From: an uncultured Eubacteriales bacterium
GTDB taxonomy: Bacteria; Bacillota; Clostridia; Lachnospirales; Lachnospiraceae
Assembly: GCA_900542465.1 (NCBI GenBank)
Contig: UQNS01000005.1
Span: forward strand, 57,755-121,754
Direction of reading: 5' to 3'
DNA length: 64,000 nucleotides
The notes beneath the pieces were generated by a model. It had not been told where the DNA came from. It searched no databases and saw only the letters and a list, made by a program, of their open reading frames with translations. This document shows positions 54,656-62,788 of this stretch, piece by piece (the stretch's first letter is position 1; the number at the start of each line of letters is the position of its first letter). A program made the translations under genes and the position numbers.

Positions 54656-55108
54656 GTGTTATCTGTTATGCAGCGCATTATAGACGAAATTGAAAATGGG
54701 AAATATAACAACAAAAGAACTGAAAAAGAAAAAATTAAACAGGTTGTTGAAGAAAGAAATCTAACCTCTTTTATGAACAACACAAAATGGAAAGAACTTA
54801 TTGATTCCATCATGGAGAAAATGAGAGGCATCCCAATAAAATACAAGACGTTTTTGATGAAGAAGAGCCTAGCATGTATTGAACGATAGATGCTGATGAA
54901 CATTTTTTTTCATATGAATATGAGTATTGTTGGATGGTTTAAAATTGGAAGTGAATTTGAAAAAATTGTTGGTCAAGGGAGTTTGATTGAGCCAAAGATA
55001 TGTGTTACTGACAAAAAATCAGAAATAGAATGCATTCTTAATAAATTTAACATTACTTATAAATATGATGATATTGAAAAATGTTTTACTATTTTTGGAT
55101 ACAGATAA
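54656..55108 (+). pseudogene. DUF6678-like gene with frameshift and nonsense mutation
   Basis: First frame (54656-54889) gives NNTKWKELIDSIMEKMRGIP followed by IKYKT, then goes out of frame. The other frame continues from about 54850 with FDEEEPSMY, a TGA where Trp is expected, then TIDADEHFFHMNMSIVGWFK and, at 55108, the end FTIFGYR. Joined, they give a DUF6678-like protein (seen in toxin-immunity neighbourhoods). Two separate lesions show that it is not maintained by selection. N-terminal 35 residues are charged and may come from another gene. Confidence 0.65.
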
Positions 55109-55307
55109 TGAAAAATGCAGTAATATATAGACTAACAAATTTTAGCTTGTCGGATTGTCTAAAATAGTGAATTAAGCAGATATGTTTCCACGAACTGAAA
55201 ATCATATAAAAATAGGATTGATATTTTATCAAGAACTATGAAAACGGAAAAATGTGTCATTGTAAGCCATGGTATCAGCTCGTGCCATGTGGAGACTGTC
55301 TGTCTGC

Positions 55308-55325
55308 TGTCACGGGTGAAGGATT
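55308..55325 (+). repeat. 18-base repeat, copy 1
   Basis: TGTCACGGGTGAAGGATT; copy 2 at 62275-62292 differs at one base (T to C). The two copies flank the regulator/ABC cassette as direct repeats. Confidence 0.6.
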
Positions 55326-55354
55326 AAAAACACATAAAATGCCTTGAAATCAAG

Positions 55355-55405
55355 GGATTCCGGAAATATTGCCATACGCAGGCGTATCGCCGGAGTCCTT
55401 TTTTT
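55355..55405 (+). terminator. Strong two-part terminator
   Basis: Outer stem GGATTCCGG / CCGGAGTCC, inner stem ATACGC / GCGTAT, then seven T. It ends a transcript of which the gene is no longer recognisable. Confidence 0.85.
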
Positions 55406-55526
55406 GCACCCTTTGACAGTAGTTCCGACTACTAGTTTTTCGGGGTGTGTAACAAGAGAACTGTGTTGTGGCTGTTTTGTTGCGATGCTAGATACAGTTT
55501 TGCTATTTTTCAGCCGAATGGTTATG

Positions 55527-55554
55527 TGATTTAGTTGCCTATTGATTTAGTTGC
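55527..55554 (+). repeat. Tandem 12-base repeat
   Basis: TGATTTAGTTGC occurs twice with a 16-base period (55527-55538, 55543-55554), about 240 bases before the XRE regulator gene. Confidence 0.7.
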
Positions 55555-55788
55555 TTGTGTTTTGGGGAACAAACCGTCGCAATAATCGTAAAAAAGTTCC
55601 CTATATTATTTGCATTCTTATGCTGTTACAGTTGGTAACTATAGTGTTTCACCTTGTTTCTTTTTCCGTTGTAAATTATTTGTTAGTTTGTAATTATGCG
55701 GTATCTAAATCAAATGTTTCAATACTAATTTGGTTTCCGTAAAGTAATTTCATGATGTGTAATAAGTGATTTAACAAGGAGTTGTGTC

Positions 55789-56430
55789 ATGAGTAGTGTT
55801 ATATCCTTTGGGAAAAAAATTAGAAAGGCTCGTCTGGAAGCAGGGTTGACGCAGGAGGAGCTTTCGGAATTATTGATGGTATCTCGTGCTGCTGTAGCAA
55901 AATGGGAAACGAATCGGGGGTTACCAAATATCGAGAGTCTGAAATTTATTGCATCTGCTTTAAACGTGAGTGTTGATTATCTTTTGGATGAGAATAATAG
56001 CGTTGATTTTTCCATTACTAAGAAGCCTATTAATCTCAATAAGTATGGTTTCGACGGTAGGTTGAGCAGTTTTAAGAAGTCGAAAATTAAAGAGCAGATT
56101 GTCCTAGATGAATATCCTGACTCAGAAATCAATATGCTAACTGTTGTTAAGACTTATAACAGTTCATCTGAGAAAATGGTGGATAATTTTGTTGGATGGT
56201 TTTCTACTCTCCTTGGAGGATTGCCATTGTTTGGCATACACGATTTCAGTAAAGCTGTTGCCAATCTTGGGGCTGATCAGTATTATTTGGTGGATAAAAA
56301 AGATAAGCAGTATTTCGTGCTTATAACTGATGAGTATATTATTAGCAGAATTATGGGAGTGGCGTTTAATAGTAAAAAGTTCCGTATTGGAGATAAAGAA
56401 TTTATGAAAGTTGGTTTTCTTCGTAATTAG
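55789..56430 (+). CDS. XRE family transcriptional regulator
   Basis: 213 aa. N-terminal HTH (about residues 9-63: IRKARLEAGLTQEELSELLM, SRAAVAKWETNRGLPNIESL) followed by a ~140-residue domain rich in beta strands, with no membrane span and no known name. AAGGAG site seven bases before the ATG. It is convergent with the broken membrane-protein gene on the other strand; the two stop codons overlap at 56427-56430. Confidence 0.8.
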   Translation: MSSVISFGKKIRKARLEAGLTQEELSELLMVSRAAVAKWETNRGLPNIESLKFIASALNVSVDYLLDENNSVDFSITKKPINLNKYGFDGRLSSFKKSKIKEQIVLDEYPDSEINMLTVVKTYNSSSEKMVDNFVGWFSTLLGGLPLFGIHDFSKAVANLGADQYYLVDKKDKQYFVLITDEYIISRIMGVAFNSKKFRIGDKEFMKVGFLRN

Positions 56431-56857
56431 TAGTAAATGGGTGGGTCTGGTTTTAATATTTTTTTCTCATAATATTTGTTGATAAAAAACATGACTAATG
56501 GAGAGCAGGCGACCGAGATAGTTAAAAGAGTTGCTGGCAAATATGCTTTTGTGATAAATGCAATTATGGCAATTATTCCCATTAGGTGCATCAGTATGAA
56601 TGCTATTGTTGCATTTACTTTATCTTTGATTTTCTCGTTTCTTTCATCGTTCACATTTATTTTGTAGTTGTGGTCTTTTTCATCATCTTATAGTGCATGA
56701 TTTTTACGTGTGATAGTGAGATAATTGCAACAAAAACAACTGACAGTACAATTTCGACGGATTCGTTCAGTTTAAGAGTGAGTGCAAGAATCAAGCCGCA
56801 AATTCCTATTACGTATACTATGTACCAAAAATTATGGGTTCTGTGGGAGTGTGGCAA
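56427..56857 (-). pseudogene. Small membrane protein (DUF2178-like), frameshifted
   Basis: Two frames: 66 aa (56857-56657) with two membrane spans, and 75 aa (56654-56427) with two more, beginning VNDERNEKIKDKVNATIAF. The second frame is open further upstream and reads DDEKDHNYKIN before it, so one lost base near 56685 would join them into a single ~140-aa four-span protein. DER..KI between span pairs is typical of DUF2178 proteins, which are often encoded beside XRE regulators. The alternative is two small genes, but neither has a ribosome site and the first would need a TTG start. Confidence 0.55.
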
Positions 56858-56882
56858 TCATGTACGAGGATCGGCTTCCGGA

Positions 56883-57287
56883 CTAAGCTCTAAATACCGT
56901 CAAAAACGGGCAGAAAACCCTGCCCGCTCTTGACATACCATTCGGTATGGAATATATACTAAGCAACTGCCAGACAGCCGGAACTGCTGTTATCTGGGCT
57001 GTTTGGTAAGAAATCATATCACAGGAAATCCTATTTACAGAAAATCCTTCACACGCCCCTGGGAATATGTATTCGTCAACCGAAACATCAAACATTGTGA
57101 TAAGCTGAATGAACAGCTCAATGCTCGGATACTGCCCCTCGTTTTCGATTGCCTGAATATGTCTGGGAGCATAACCGATTATCCCAGAAAGCTGTTCCCT
57201 TGTCATTCCTCTGGCTTCACGGGCTTTCTTGATAGCCTGTCCTATAGGCGTAAAATCAAAGACAAAATTATTGTTTCTCTTGTCCAC
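56883..57287 (-). CDS. XRE family regulator with an odd C-terminus
   Basis: 134 aa from GTG 57287 (AGGTGG seven bases upstream; a longer frame to 57437 has no support). HTH at about residues 12-66 (IGQAIKKAREARGMTREQLS, GYAPRHIQAIENEGQYPSIE). After DEYIFPGACEGF the sequence loses family likeness, and the last ~25 codons run over a perfect terminator (56902-56926) and a promoter-like palindrome, so the 3' end is probably a fusion or frameshift. Confidence 0.6.
   Translation of the reverse strand: MDKRNNNFVFDFTPIGQAIKKAREARGMTREQLSGIIGYAPRHIQAIENEGQYPSIELFIQLITMFDVSVDEYIFPGACEGFSVNRISCDMISYQTAQITAVPAVWQLLSIYSIPNGMSRAGRVFCPFLTVFRA
56902..56926 (-). terminator. Minus-strand terminator inside the regulator frame
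   Basis: On the minus strand CGGGCAG - GGTTTT - CTGCCCG followed by five T. It lies within the apparent coding frame of the XRE gene, which is why the C-terminus of that gene is suspect. Confidence 0.8.
56930..56958 (+). promoter_or_regulatory. Promoter with operator-like palindrome, antisense to the XRE gene
   Basis: TTGACA, 17 bases, TATATA on the plus strand. The -35/spacer region holds CATACC-ATTC-GGTATG, an inverted repeat of the kind used by TetR-type repressors. No plus-strand gene follows at once; the downstream DNA is the XRE and kinase genes in reverse. Confidence 0.5.
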
Positions 57288-57451
57288 AAGCTCACCACCT
57301 ACTCTGAAAATCTTACCCCTGTATTTTACAGAGATGTGGTTTCTGGTTAAACGATGTGAAATCTCTCCAAACAAGAGATTTAATATCCTGTTACAAGAGA
57401 TGAAAGTACGCAAAAGCCGATACACTTTAGCAAGCATATCGGCCTCATAAG

Positions 57452-58849
57452 CTATTCTGTTTTTGGCAACATAAATTTTACCGAAAATCCCCCATAAGAA
57501 TTATTTGTAATAACAATTGTTCCGCTGTGAGCAGATACAATTTGCCTAACAATAAGCAATCCCAAGCCGTGTCGTTGCTCAGTTGTGTTTTTATCGCAAA
57601 GCATATAATGAGGTATTTTGTTGAGTTTTTCTATTAACTCATCTGTTGCTCCAACACCGTCATCGGAAACTGTCACGGTACAATAAGCATCATCAGCCGT
57701 AACCTTAATATAGATGTTGCAGCCTTGTTCGTTATGATTGATACTGTTTTGAATGAGGTTGCTAACTGCTCGTTTTAATAAATCCTTATCAGCGTTTATA
57801 AGGCATACAGTTAAGGCTTCATCTGTTTGCCATTCAATCGGATATTTGTCCTCAATATCCATATTGATAAAATCGACAACGACTTGGCGAACAATAGCAA
57901 TCAGATTTTGCTTTGCAGGATTTATCGGCTGCATATTGTACTCCAACTTAGAAGCGAGATTAAGGTCATTGATTAAATTTTGCATACGCTTACTTTGTTT
58001 TACAATAACTTCCGCCATCTGGCGTTCTTCGTCAGTCAAATTTACATCGTCTTTTAGTTGACCTGCATAGCCCATAACCATAGACAGAGGAGTTCTAATG
58101 TCGTGCGAAACTCCTGCAATCCAGTTCGCTCTGCCGGTTTCCTTTTTCTTTAACTGTTGCCTCTGCTCCTGCAATATATTAGAAGTCCGATTGATATTTG
58201 CAGAAATATCAGAAAGCAGACCTTTTTCTGGAATATGAACAGGCTCTCCGATGGACAAATCTTGTATGCCTTTTGTAATCGATTTTACAGGTTTTAGGAA
58301 TTTCATATTTACTATCACATAAATCAGCAGGATAACCGCAATATTGACAGCTAAAACAATAAAAACAATTTGTGGTAAGTGAGCAATCAAGTTATAGTTC
58401 CAACTTGCTCTTGTATGTTTCCAAAAACTGTCTTTAGGATAGCCAAGGACAACAATGCCGTTTTCTGTTTCGCCCGTATAAGTGGGATACCCATCGAGAT
58501 ACCCGACAGATAAATCAGCTATATCAGACAATGAGTAACTGGCAGGTATTGTGTCGGGAACATTTTCTGTTTTCCACACGATTTGCAGGGTATCATTATC
58601 AACAACGAATGCCCATATATCCTGTTCTTCTAATTGCATGGAAATATCTTCTTGCATTGTATATCCGCTTTCGGATATTTGAAACGCCTTGCCTGTTTCT
58701 ATTGCCATATTATATGGCGAGTCAGCAACAGATGGCGATTGCCAAACCATAAGGAACGCTAATATAGCAAAATTAGCAAATACCAACAGCACGAAGCTAA
58801 ACAAAAGAATGCCCGTAAAACGCCGTATGAGTTTCGGTAAATTGTTCAT
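57452..58849 (-). CDS. Sensor histidine kinase
   Basis: 465 aa. Two membrane spans (about residues 12-35 and 160-183) enclose an extracellular sensor domain of ~125 residues; then HAMP, the H-box GVSHDIRTPLSMVMGYAGQL (about 247-266), N-box NLIQNSINHNEQG, and G boxes VSDDGVGA and HGLGLLIVRQ. Start ATG 58849, with GGAGGG eight bases upstream, one base after the regulator's stop. With the regulator and the divergent ABC genes it forms a peptide-sensing type module; the medium-sized sensor domain argues against a BceS-like kinase. Confidence 0.93.
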   Translation of the reverse strand: MNNLPKLIRRFTGILLFSFVLLVFANFAILAFLMVWQSPSVADSPYNMAIETGKAFQISESGYTMQEDISMQLEEQDIWAFVVDNDTLQIVWKTENVPDTIPASYSLSDIADLSVGYLDGYPTYTGETENGIVVLGYPKDSFWKHTRASWNYNLIAHLPQIVFIVLAVNIAVILLIYVIVNMKFLKPVKSITKGIQDLSIGEPVHIPEKGLLSDISANINRTSNILQEQRQQLKKKETGRANWIAGVSHDIRTPLSMVMGYAGQLKDDVNLTDEERQMAEVIVKQSKRMQNLINDLNLASKLEYNMQPINPAKQNLIAIVRQVVVDFINMDIEDKYPIEWQTDEALTVCLINADKDLLKRAVSNLIQNSINHNEQGCNIYIKVTADDAYCTVTVSDDGVGATDELIEKLNKIPHYMLCDKNTTEQRHGLGLLIVRQIVSAHSGTIVITNNSYGGFSVKFMLPKTE

Positions 58850-58850
58850 G

Positions 58851-59549
58851 TTATCTGCCCTCCACAATCAGCTTGTATCCTAATCCTTTTATTGTTACCA
58901 ACGAAACAGGTTGTGAGGGATTTAACTCTATTTTTTCTCTGATACGGCGGATATGTGCCATTAAAGAATTTTCATATCCGAATGGATTATCTCCCCATGC
59001 ATCTTCGCATAAGGTATCAATCGTTACAATCCGTCCTGCATTACGGTATAAAGCAGATAATAAATCATGCTCCTTTGCGGTTAATGGAATATGCTCTCCG
59101 TTTTTTATTACTTCGGCTCGTGAAAAGTCAATCTGGCTTCCATGAAGTTTAACAAGCGGATTTTCATCTTTGTAACTTCTTCTTAAAATTGCCATAATGC
59201 GAAACAGCAGTTCTTTTGGTAAAAAGGGTTTTACAATATAATCGTCTGCTCCAAGACCAAATCCCTTGAACTTATCGTCATCCTCGCCGCGGGCAGTTAA
59301 AAACAGTACTGGATACCCGCCTTTTAATTTTTCCATTAAAGAGAAGCCATCGCCGTCTGGAAGCATTACATCAAGAATGGCAAGCTCTGGTTGAAAACTA
59401 TCTGCCAGAACAAGAGCCTCTTTTACTGTTTTAGCAGTTGCTATTTGGCAAAAGCCTGCTTCTCCTAAAATTGATACGACCATATCTAAAAGCTCCTGTT
59501 CATCATCGACAAGCAGTATGCGTTTACTCAATAAATAATCGTTGTTCAT
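58851..59549 (-). CDS. OmpR-family response regulator
   Basis: 232 aa. Receiver domain with the acidic pair in ILLVDDEQELL, phosphoacceptor Asp in LAILDVMLPDGDG, and the Lys in DDYIVKPF; winged-helix DNA-binding domain with LTAKEHDLLSAL and ENSLMAHIRRIREKI ending GLGYKLIVEGR. AAGGAG ribosome site. Divergent from the ABC operon; the repeats at 59616-59659 are its likely target. Confidence 0.95.
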   Translation of the reverse strand: MNNDYLLSKRILLVDDEQELLDMVVSILGEAGFCQIATAKTVKEALVLADSFQPELAILDVMLPDGDGFSLMEKLKGGYPVLFLTARGEDDDKFKGFGLGADDYIVKPFLPKELLFRIMAILRRSYKDENPLVKLHGSQIDFSRAEVIKNGEHIPLTAKEHDLLSALYRNAGRIVTIDTLCEDAWGDNPFGYENSLMAHIRRIREKIELNPSQPVSLVTIKGLGYKLIVEGR

Positions 59550-59615
59550 AAGACAATCTCCTTTGCAGTTTCAATTTACCATAAAGCTATGAACTTTTTT
59601 AGTCCAGCAAAAAAA

Positions 59616-59659
59616 GTAAGGTAAATGTAAGGTAGAGAGAAGGTTGCCACAAGGTTGGT
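59616..59659 (+). promoter_or_regulatory. Four 11-bp tandem repeats, likely response-regulator operator
   Basis: AAGGT occurs at 59618, 59629, 59640 and 59651, exactly 11 bp apart, inside units GTAAGGTAAAT, GTAAGGTAGAG, AGAAGGTTGCC and ACAAGGTTGGT. OmpR-type regulators bind direct repeats on one DNA face with about this period. The array ends just before a weak -10 (TACCAT, 59664-59669) of the ABC operon, so it covers the -35 place of an activated promoter. Confidence 0.75.
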
Positions 59660-59692
59660 GCTGTACCATAAGGACAGAAAGGAGATGTTGCT

Positions 59693-60460
59693 ATGAACAA
59701 CTATATTATCAAAACAGAGCAGTTGACAAAAAAGTACAAATCTTTTGTCGCTGTCCATGATGTTTCGCTGCATATTCAGAAAGGGAGTATTTATGGTTTC
59801 TTAGGTCCGAACGGTGCAGGAAAATCCACTACAATGAAAATGCTCTTAGGGCTTACCGCCCCGACAAAAGGCAGTTTTGAAATTGACGGTAAACAGTTTC
59901 CAAATGATCGTCTTTCTATCTTGAAAGAAGTCGGCTCTTTTATTGAGTCGCCGTCTTTTTATACAAACTTAACAGGCAGAGAAAACTTGGACATTATAAG
60001 GCGTATTTTAGGATTGCCCCAAAGTGCCGTTGAGGACGCATTAGAGTTGGTAGGTCTTTCAGAGTTTGGAAGCCGCCTTGCAAAAAAATACTCATTGGGT
60101 ATGAAGCAGAGATTAGGACTGGCAGGTGCGTTGCTTGGCAGACCACCTATTTTGATTTTGGACGAGCCGACAAACGGACTTGACCCGTCTGGCATACATG
60201 AAATCCGAAATCTGATTAAATCGCTGCCTGACCTTTATGATTGTACCATTCTTATTTCCTCTCATATGCTGTCTGAAATTGAGCTGATGGCAGACGATAT
60301 AGGAATACTCAATCATGGGCGTTTGCTTTTTGAGGGTAGTCTGGATAGCTTACGCCAGAACGCAATGCAGTCTGGATTTGCCGCTGATAATCTGGAAGAT
60401 ATGTTCCTGAACATGGTAGATAAGGATAATGCAAGCAGAAAGCAGAGGGCGGTATTATGA
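59693..60460 (+). CDS. ABC transporter ATPase, lantibiotic-immunity type
   Basis: 255 aa. Walker A LGPNGAGKSTTMKMLLGL (about residues 36-53), signature YSLGMKQRLGLAGALLG, Walker B ILILDEPTNGLDP, switch SSHMLSE. The family includes NukF/MutF/SpaF and BcrA, which drive two membrane subunits to remove antimicrobial peptides or bacitracin. AAGGAG site. The stop overlaps the next gene by four bases (ATGA). Confidence 0.93.
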   Translation: MNNYIIKTEQLTKKYKSFVAVHDVSLHIQKGSIYGFLGPNGAGKSTTMKMLLGLTAPTKGSFEIDGKQFPNDRLSILKEVGSFIESPSFYTNLTGRENLDIIRRILGLPQSAVEDALELVGLSEFGSRLAKKYSLGMKQRLGLAGALLGRPPILILDEPTNGLDPSGIHEIRNLIKSLPDLYDCTILISSHMLSEIELMADDIGILNHGRLLFEGSLDSLRQNAMQSGFAADNLEDMFLNMVDKDNASRKQRAVL

Positions 60461-61182
60461 GGACGTTATCTATTGAGCTGCGAAAAGAAAAAAGAACAGG
60501 CGTTATTCCGTTAATGCTTGCGGTTGGAGTTTTGGGTGCGGCATACGCACTTGTAAACTTTATTGTACGGAAAGATACGCTGCTTAATTTGCCGTTGGCT
60601 CCTATGGATGTTCTTCTCACACAGGTTTATGGCATGATTATGGTGTTAAATATGTTTGGTGTTATCGTTGCTTCCTGCATTATTTATAACATGGAATTTA
60701 AGGGAAGTGCCGTGAAAAAGATGTATATGCTGCCGATAAGCGTTCCTGCTATGTATTTTTGTAAATTTCTGATTTTGACCGTTATGCTTCTGCTTGCAAT
60801 AGGCTTACAGAATTTAGTCCTTGCTAAAATTGGGATAACAGATTTGCCGCAGGGAACATTTGAACTTGGAACACTGCTTTCCTTTGCAGGATATTCTTTT
60901 ACGACATCAATGCCTGTATTAGCGTTTATGATTTTCGTATCCTCTCGATTTGAAAATATGTGGATACCTCTTGGCATTGGAGTGGCAGGCTTTTTAAGTG
61001 GAATGGCATTAGCGACATCAAATATAAAATGGTTATGTATCCATCCATTTGTAGTTATGCTGAAACCTGCCGTTTCAATGAGAGCACAGCCAGATATGAC
61101 TATTGTGATAATAGCGTTGATTGAAACAGCCGTCTTGCTTTTCGCAGGATTATGGTCAGCAAAAAATCTGCGTTATGAATAG
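60457..61182 (+). CDS. ABC-2 type permease 1 (lantibiotic-immunity-like)
   Basis: 241 aa with six likely membrane spans and a short basic cytosolic N-terminus (MRTLSIELRKEKRTG), as in MutE/NukE/EpiE subunits. It starts by ATGA overlap with the ATPase and is 11 bases before the second permease. A pair of different permeases with one ATPase is the FEG arrangement of lantibiotic immunity transporters. Confidence 0.85.
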   Translation: MRTLSIELRKEKRTGVIPLMLAVGVLGAAYALVNFIVRKDTLLNLPLAPMDVLLTQVYGMIMVLNMFGVIVASCIIYNMEFKGSAVKKMYMLPISVPAMYFCKFLILTVMLLLAIGLQNLVLAKIGITDLPQGTFELGTLLSFAGYSFTTSMPVLAFMIFVSSRFENMWIPLGIGVAGFLSGMALATSNIKWLCIHPFVVMLKPAVSMRAQPDMTIVIIALIETAVLLFAGLWSAKNLRYE

Positions 61183-61193
61183 GAGGTGCCAAT

Positions 61194-61958
61194 ATGAGTT
61201 TTGGGGAATTACTAAAAATTGAATTTATAAAAGTTAAGAGAGGTAAAATTGTTCCTCTGATTTTCATTGCTCCGATATTGGTAGTAGCTTCTGGTATTGC
61301 AAATCTGTACAGCTATTTTACGCCAGAATATACCAATGCTTGGGCGGCAATGTTTATTCAAAGTGCATTAGTATATGCCTATTATCTGCTCCCGTTTAGT
61401 ATGATTGTTGTTTGCGTAATGCTTGCAGGGCGTGAAACGGGAAATAACGGAATATTAAAAATGTTGGCGTTGCCTGTTAGTCGATATGCACTTTCCGCCG
61501 CAAAATTTTGTGTGTTGCTATTCTATTTGTTTATGGAAATGGTTGTGTTTCTTGGTGTATTTGCTGTTGCAGGATTGATTGCAACGAAAAGTGCAGGGAT
61601 TGCGGAAACATTACCCATCATGTATCTGTTGAAATGGAGCGTTGGTCTGTTTCTTACTATGCTTCCGAGTGTAGCAATCATGTGGGCAATTACAGTATTG
61701 TTTAGCAAGCCGCTGCTTTCTGTCGGACTGAACTTATTGCTTGTTATTCCCGGTGTTTTGGTAGCAAATACACCATTCTGGATTGTTTATCCCTATTGTT
61801 ACAGCGGCTATTTGGTTTCATGTTCTTTACATGATTTTACGGTAGGAAGTAATAGCGCGGCTTTTCAGCTATTTCCGTTTTTGCCGTGTGCGATATTGAT
61901 TTTTAGTTTGGTACTGATAGTGGCGGTAACACGCTTTGGAAAAAAAGAAATGGGGTAA
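61194..61958 (+). CDS. ABC-2 type permease 2 (lantibiotic-immunity-like)
   Basis: 254 aa, six spans, with the same kind of N-terminus (MSFGELLKIEFIKVKRGK) and the RETGNNGILKMLALPVSR loop typical of MutG/EpiG subunits. Perfect AGGAGG site. Forms a heterodimer with permease 1 by inference from family knowledge. Confidence 0.85.
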   Translation: MSFGELLKIEFIKVKRGKIVPLIFIAPILVVASGIANLYSYFTPEYTNAWAAMFIQSALVYAYYLLPFSMIVVCVMLAGRETGNNGILKMLALPVSRYALSAAKFCVLLFYLFMEMVVFLGVFAVAGLIATKSAGIAETLPIMYLLKWSVGLFLTMLPSVAIMWAITVLFSKPLLSVGLNLLLVIPGVLVANTPFWIVYPYCYSGYLVSCSLHDFTVGSNSAAFQLFPFLPCAILIFSLVLIVAVTRFGKKEMG

Positions 61959-61965
61959 TACGATT

Positions 61966-62262
61966 ATGGAAAATAGAAAATTCAAAAAACTAAGTATAGC
62001 GGCAGTTGTCATTAGTGTATTGCCGTTGGCGACTTTTATCCCATCCCTGCTGAACATTACATTGTCTGATGGAGTGCGTTCGGTCTGGGCAGGTGTAAAT
62101 ATAGCATCTGTATTGATTGGGTTCGTTCTATCCGTTATCTGCGTTAAAAATCACAATAGCAGAAGTGCAGCAAACATTATTGGGATGGTTATCAGCAGTT
62201 TATGGATATTGCTTATATGTGGTATCCTTGCACTTGTAGTATTCCTTAACTTTATTCAATAG
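61966..62262 (+). CDS. Small membrane protein of the ABC operon
   Basis: 98 aa with three hydrophobic segments (about residues 9-28, 38-56, 68-95) and charged loops. Start ATG 61966; GGGGTAA lies upstream and overlaps the end of permease 2. No motif recognised. In position it corresponds to accessory membrane proteins that sometimes end immunity operons, but it shows no lipobox as in LanI proteins. Confidence 0.6.
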   Translation: MENRKFKKLSIAAVVISVLPLATFIPSLLNITLSDGVRSVWAGVNIASVLIGFVLSVICVKNHNSRSAANIIGMVISSLWILLICGILALVVFLNFIQ

Positions 62263-62274
62263 AGAGGTAGATAG

Positions 62275-62292
62275 TGTCACGGGCGAAGGATT
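62275..62292 (+). repeat. 18-base repeat, copy 2
   Basis: TGTCACGGGCGAAGGATT, direct repeat of 55308-55325 with one change. It lies between the end of the ABC operon and the recombinase fragment. Confidence 0.6.
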
Positions 62293-62709
62293 TCAAGAGG
62301 TGATGACCTTACTGGCGAGTCAAAATCCATAACCAATCAAAAGCAATACCTGGAAGATTATGATCGCAGAAATGGTTTCGGTAATATTCGCCATTTTACT
62401 GACGATGGTTTTTCGGGTGTAAATTTCAATCGCCCCGGCTTTCAATCGTTGATTAAAGAAGTAGAAGCTGGCAATGTTGCAACGATTATTGTTAAGGATA
62501 TGAGCCGATTAGGACGAAACTATCTGCAAGTCGGCTTTTATACGGAAGTTTTGTTTCTGCAGAAAAATGTCCGTTTTCTTGCGATAAACAACAGTATTGA
62601 CAGTGATAATACTTCAGATGCTGTCTTAGCTGATGGTAGTTCTCTTTTCAGTAAGTGTTCAAGAAGTCATAAAGTTGTTGAGTATGGTCGAAGTGGTTTG
62701 AAGTATTGA
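62290..62709 (+). pseudogene. Large serine recombinase fragment (TnpX/TndX-like)
   Basis: About 140 codons of the N-terminal catalytic domain: ISRGDDLTGESKSITNQKQY with the nucleophile Ser region, HFTDDGFSGVNFNRPGFQ, VKDMSRLGRNYLQVGFYTE with catalytic arginines, and INNSIDSDN. The start codon and first residues are gone, and after about residue 115 the sequence departs from the family and stops. Such enzymes move Tn4451/Tn5397/Tn1549-like clostridial elements, so this is a remnant of an integration module. Confidence 0.85.
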
Positions 62710-62734
62710 AAAAAATGATGACTTCTGTTATAAT
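62706..62734 (+). promoter_or_regulatory. Promoter of the carboxypeptidase-like gene
   Basis: TTGAAA, 17 bases, TATAAT with an extended -10 (TGTTATAAT). Strong by consensus; 54 bases before the ATG. It overlaps the last codons of the recombinase fragment. Confidence 0.8.
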
Positions 62735-62788
62735 ATTTAATTAAAAGTTTTTTATTAGGAATATCGAAATGAATTTGTAAGTGAAAGC

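Larger units (their letters stand above)
55109..55788. other. 680-base non-coding stretch with element remnants
   Basis: No convincing gene. It contains the 18-base repeat at 55308-55325, a small CCTTG/CAAGG stem (55342-55355), a strong terminator (55355-55405), and a tandem 12-base repeat (55527-55554). The sequence around 55260-55330 has a CATGG...CCATG inverted repeat. It looks like the tail of an integrated element that has lost its genes (inference). Confidence 0.5.

Noticed and set aside
55344..55742. Two 60-codon plus-strand frames in the 55.1-55.8 kb gap
   Set aside because: The first crosses a strong terminator; neither has a ribosome site or a recognisable motif.
56476..56933. Plus-strand frames of 63 and 78 codons opposite the small membrane protein
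   Set aside because: No ribosome sites; they mirror the hydrophobic minus-strand frames and show no family pattern.
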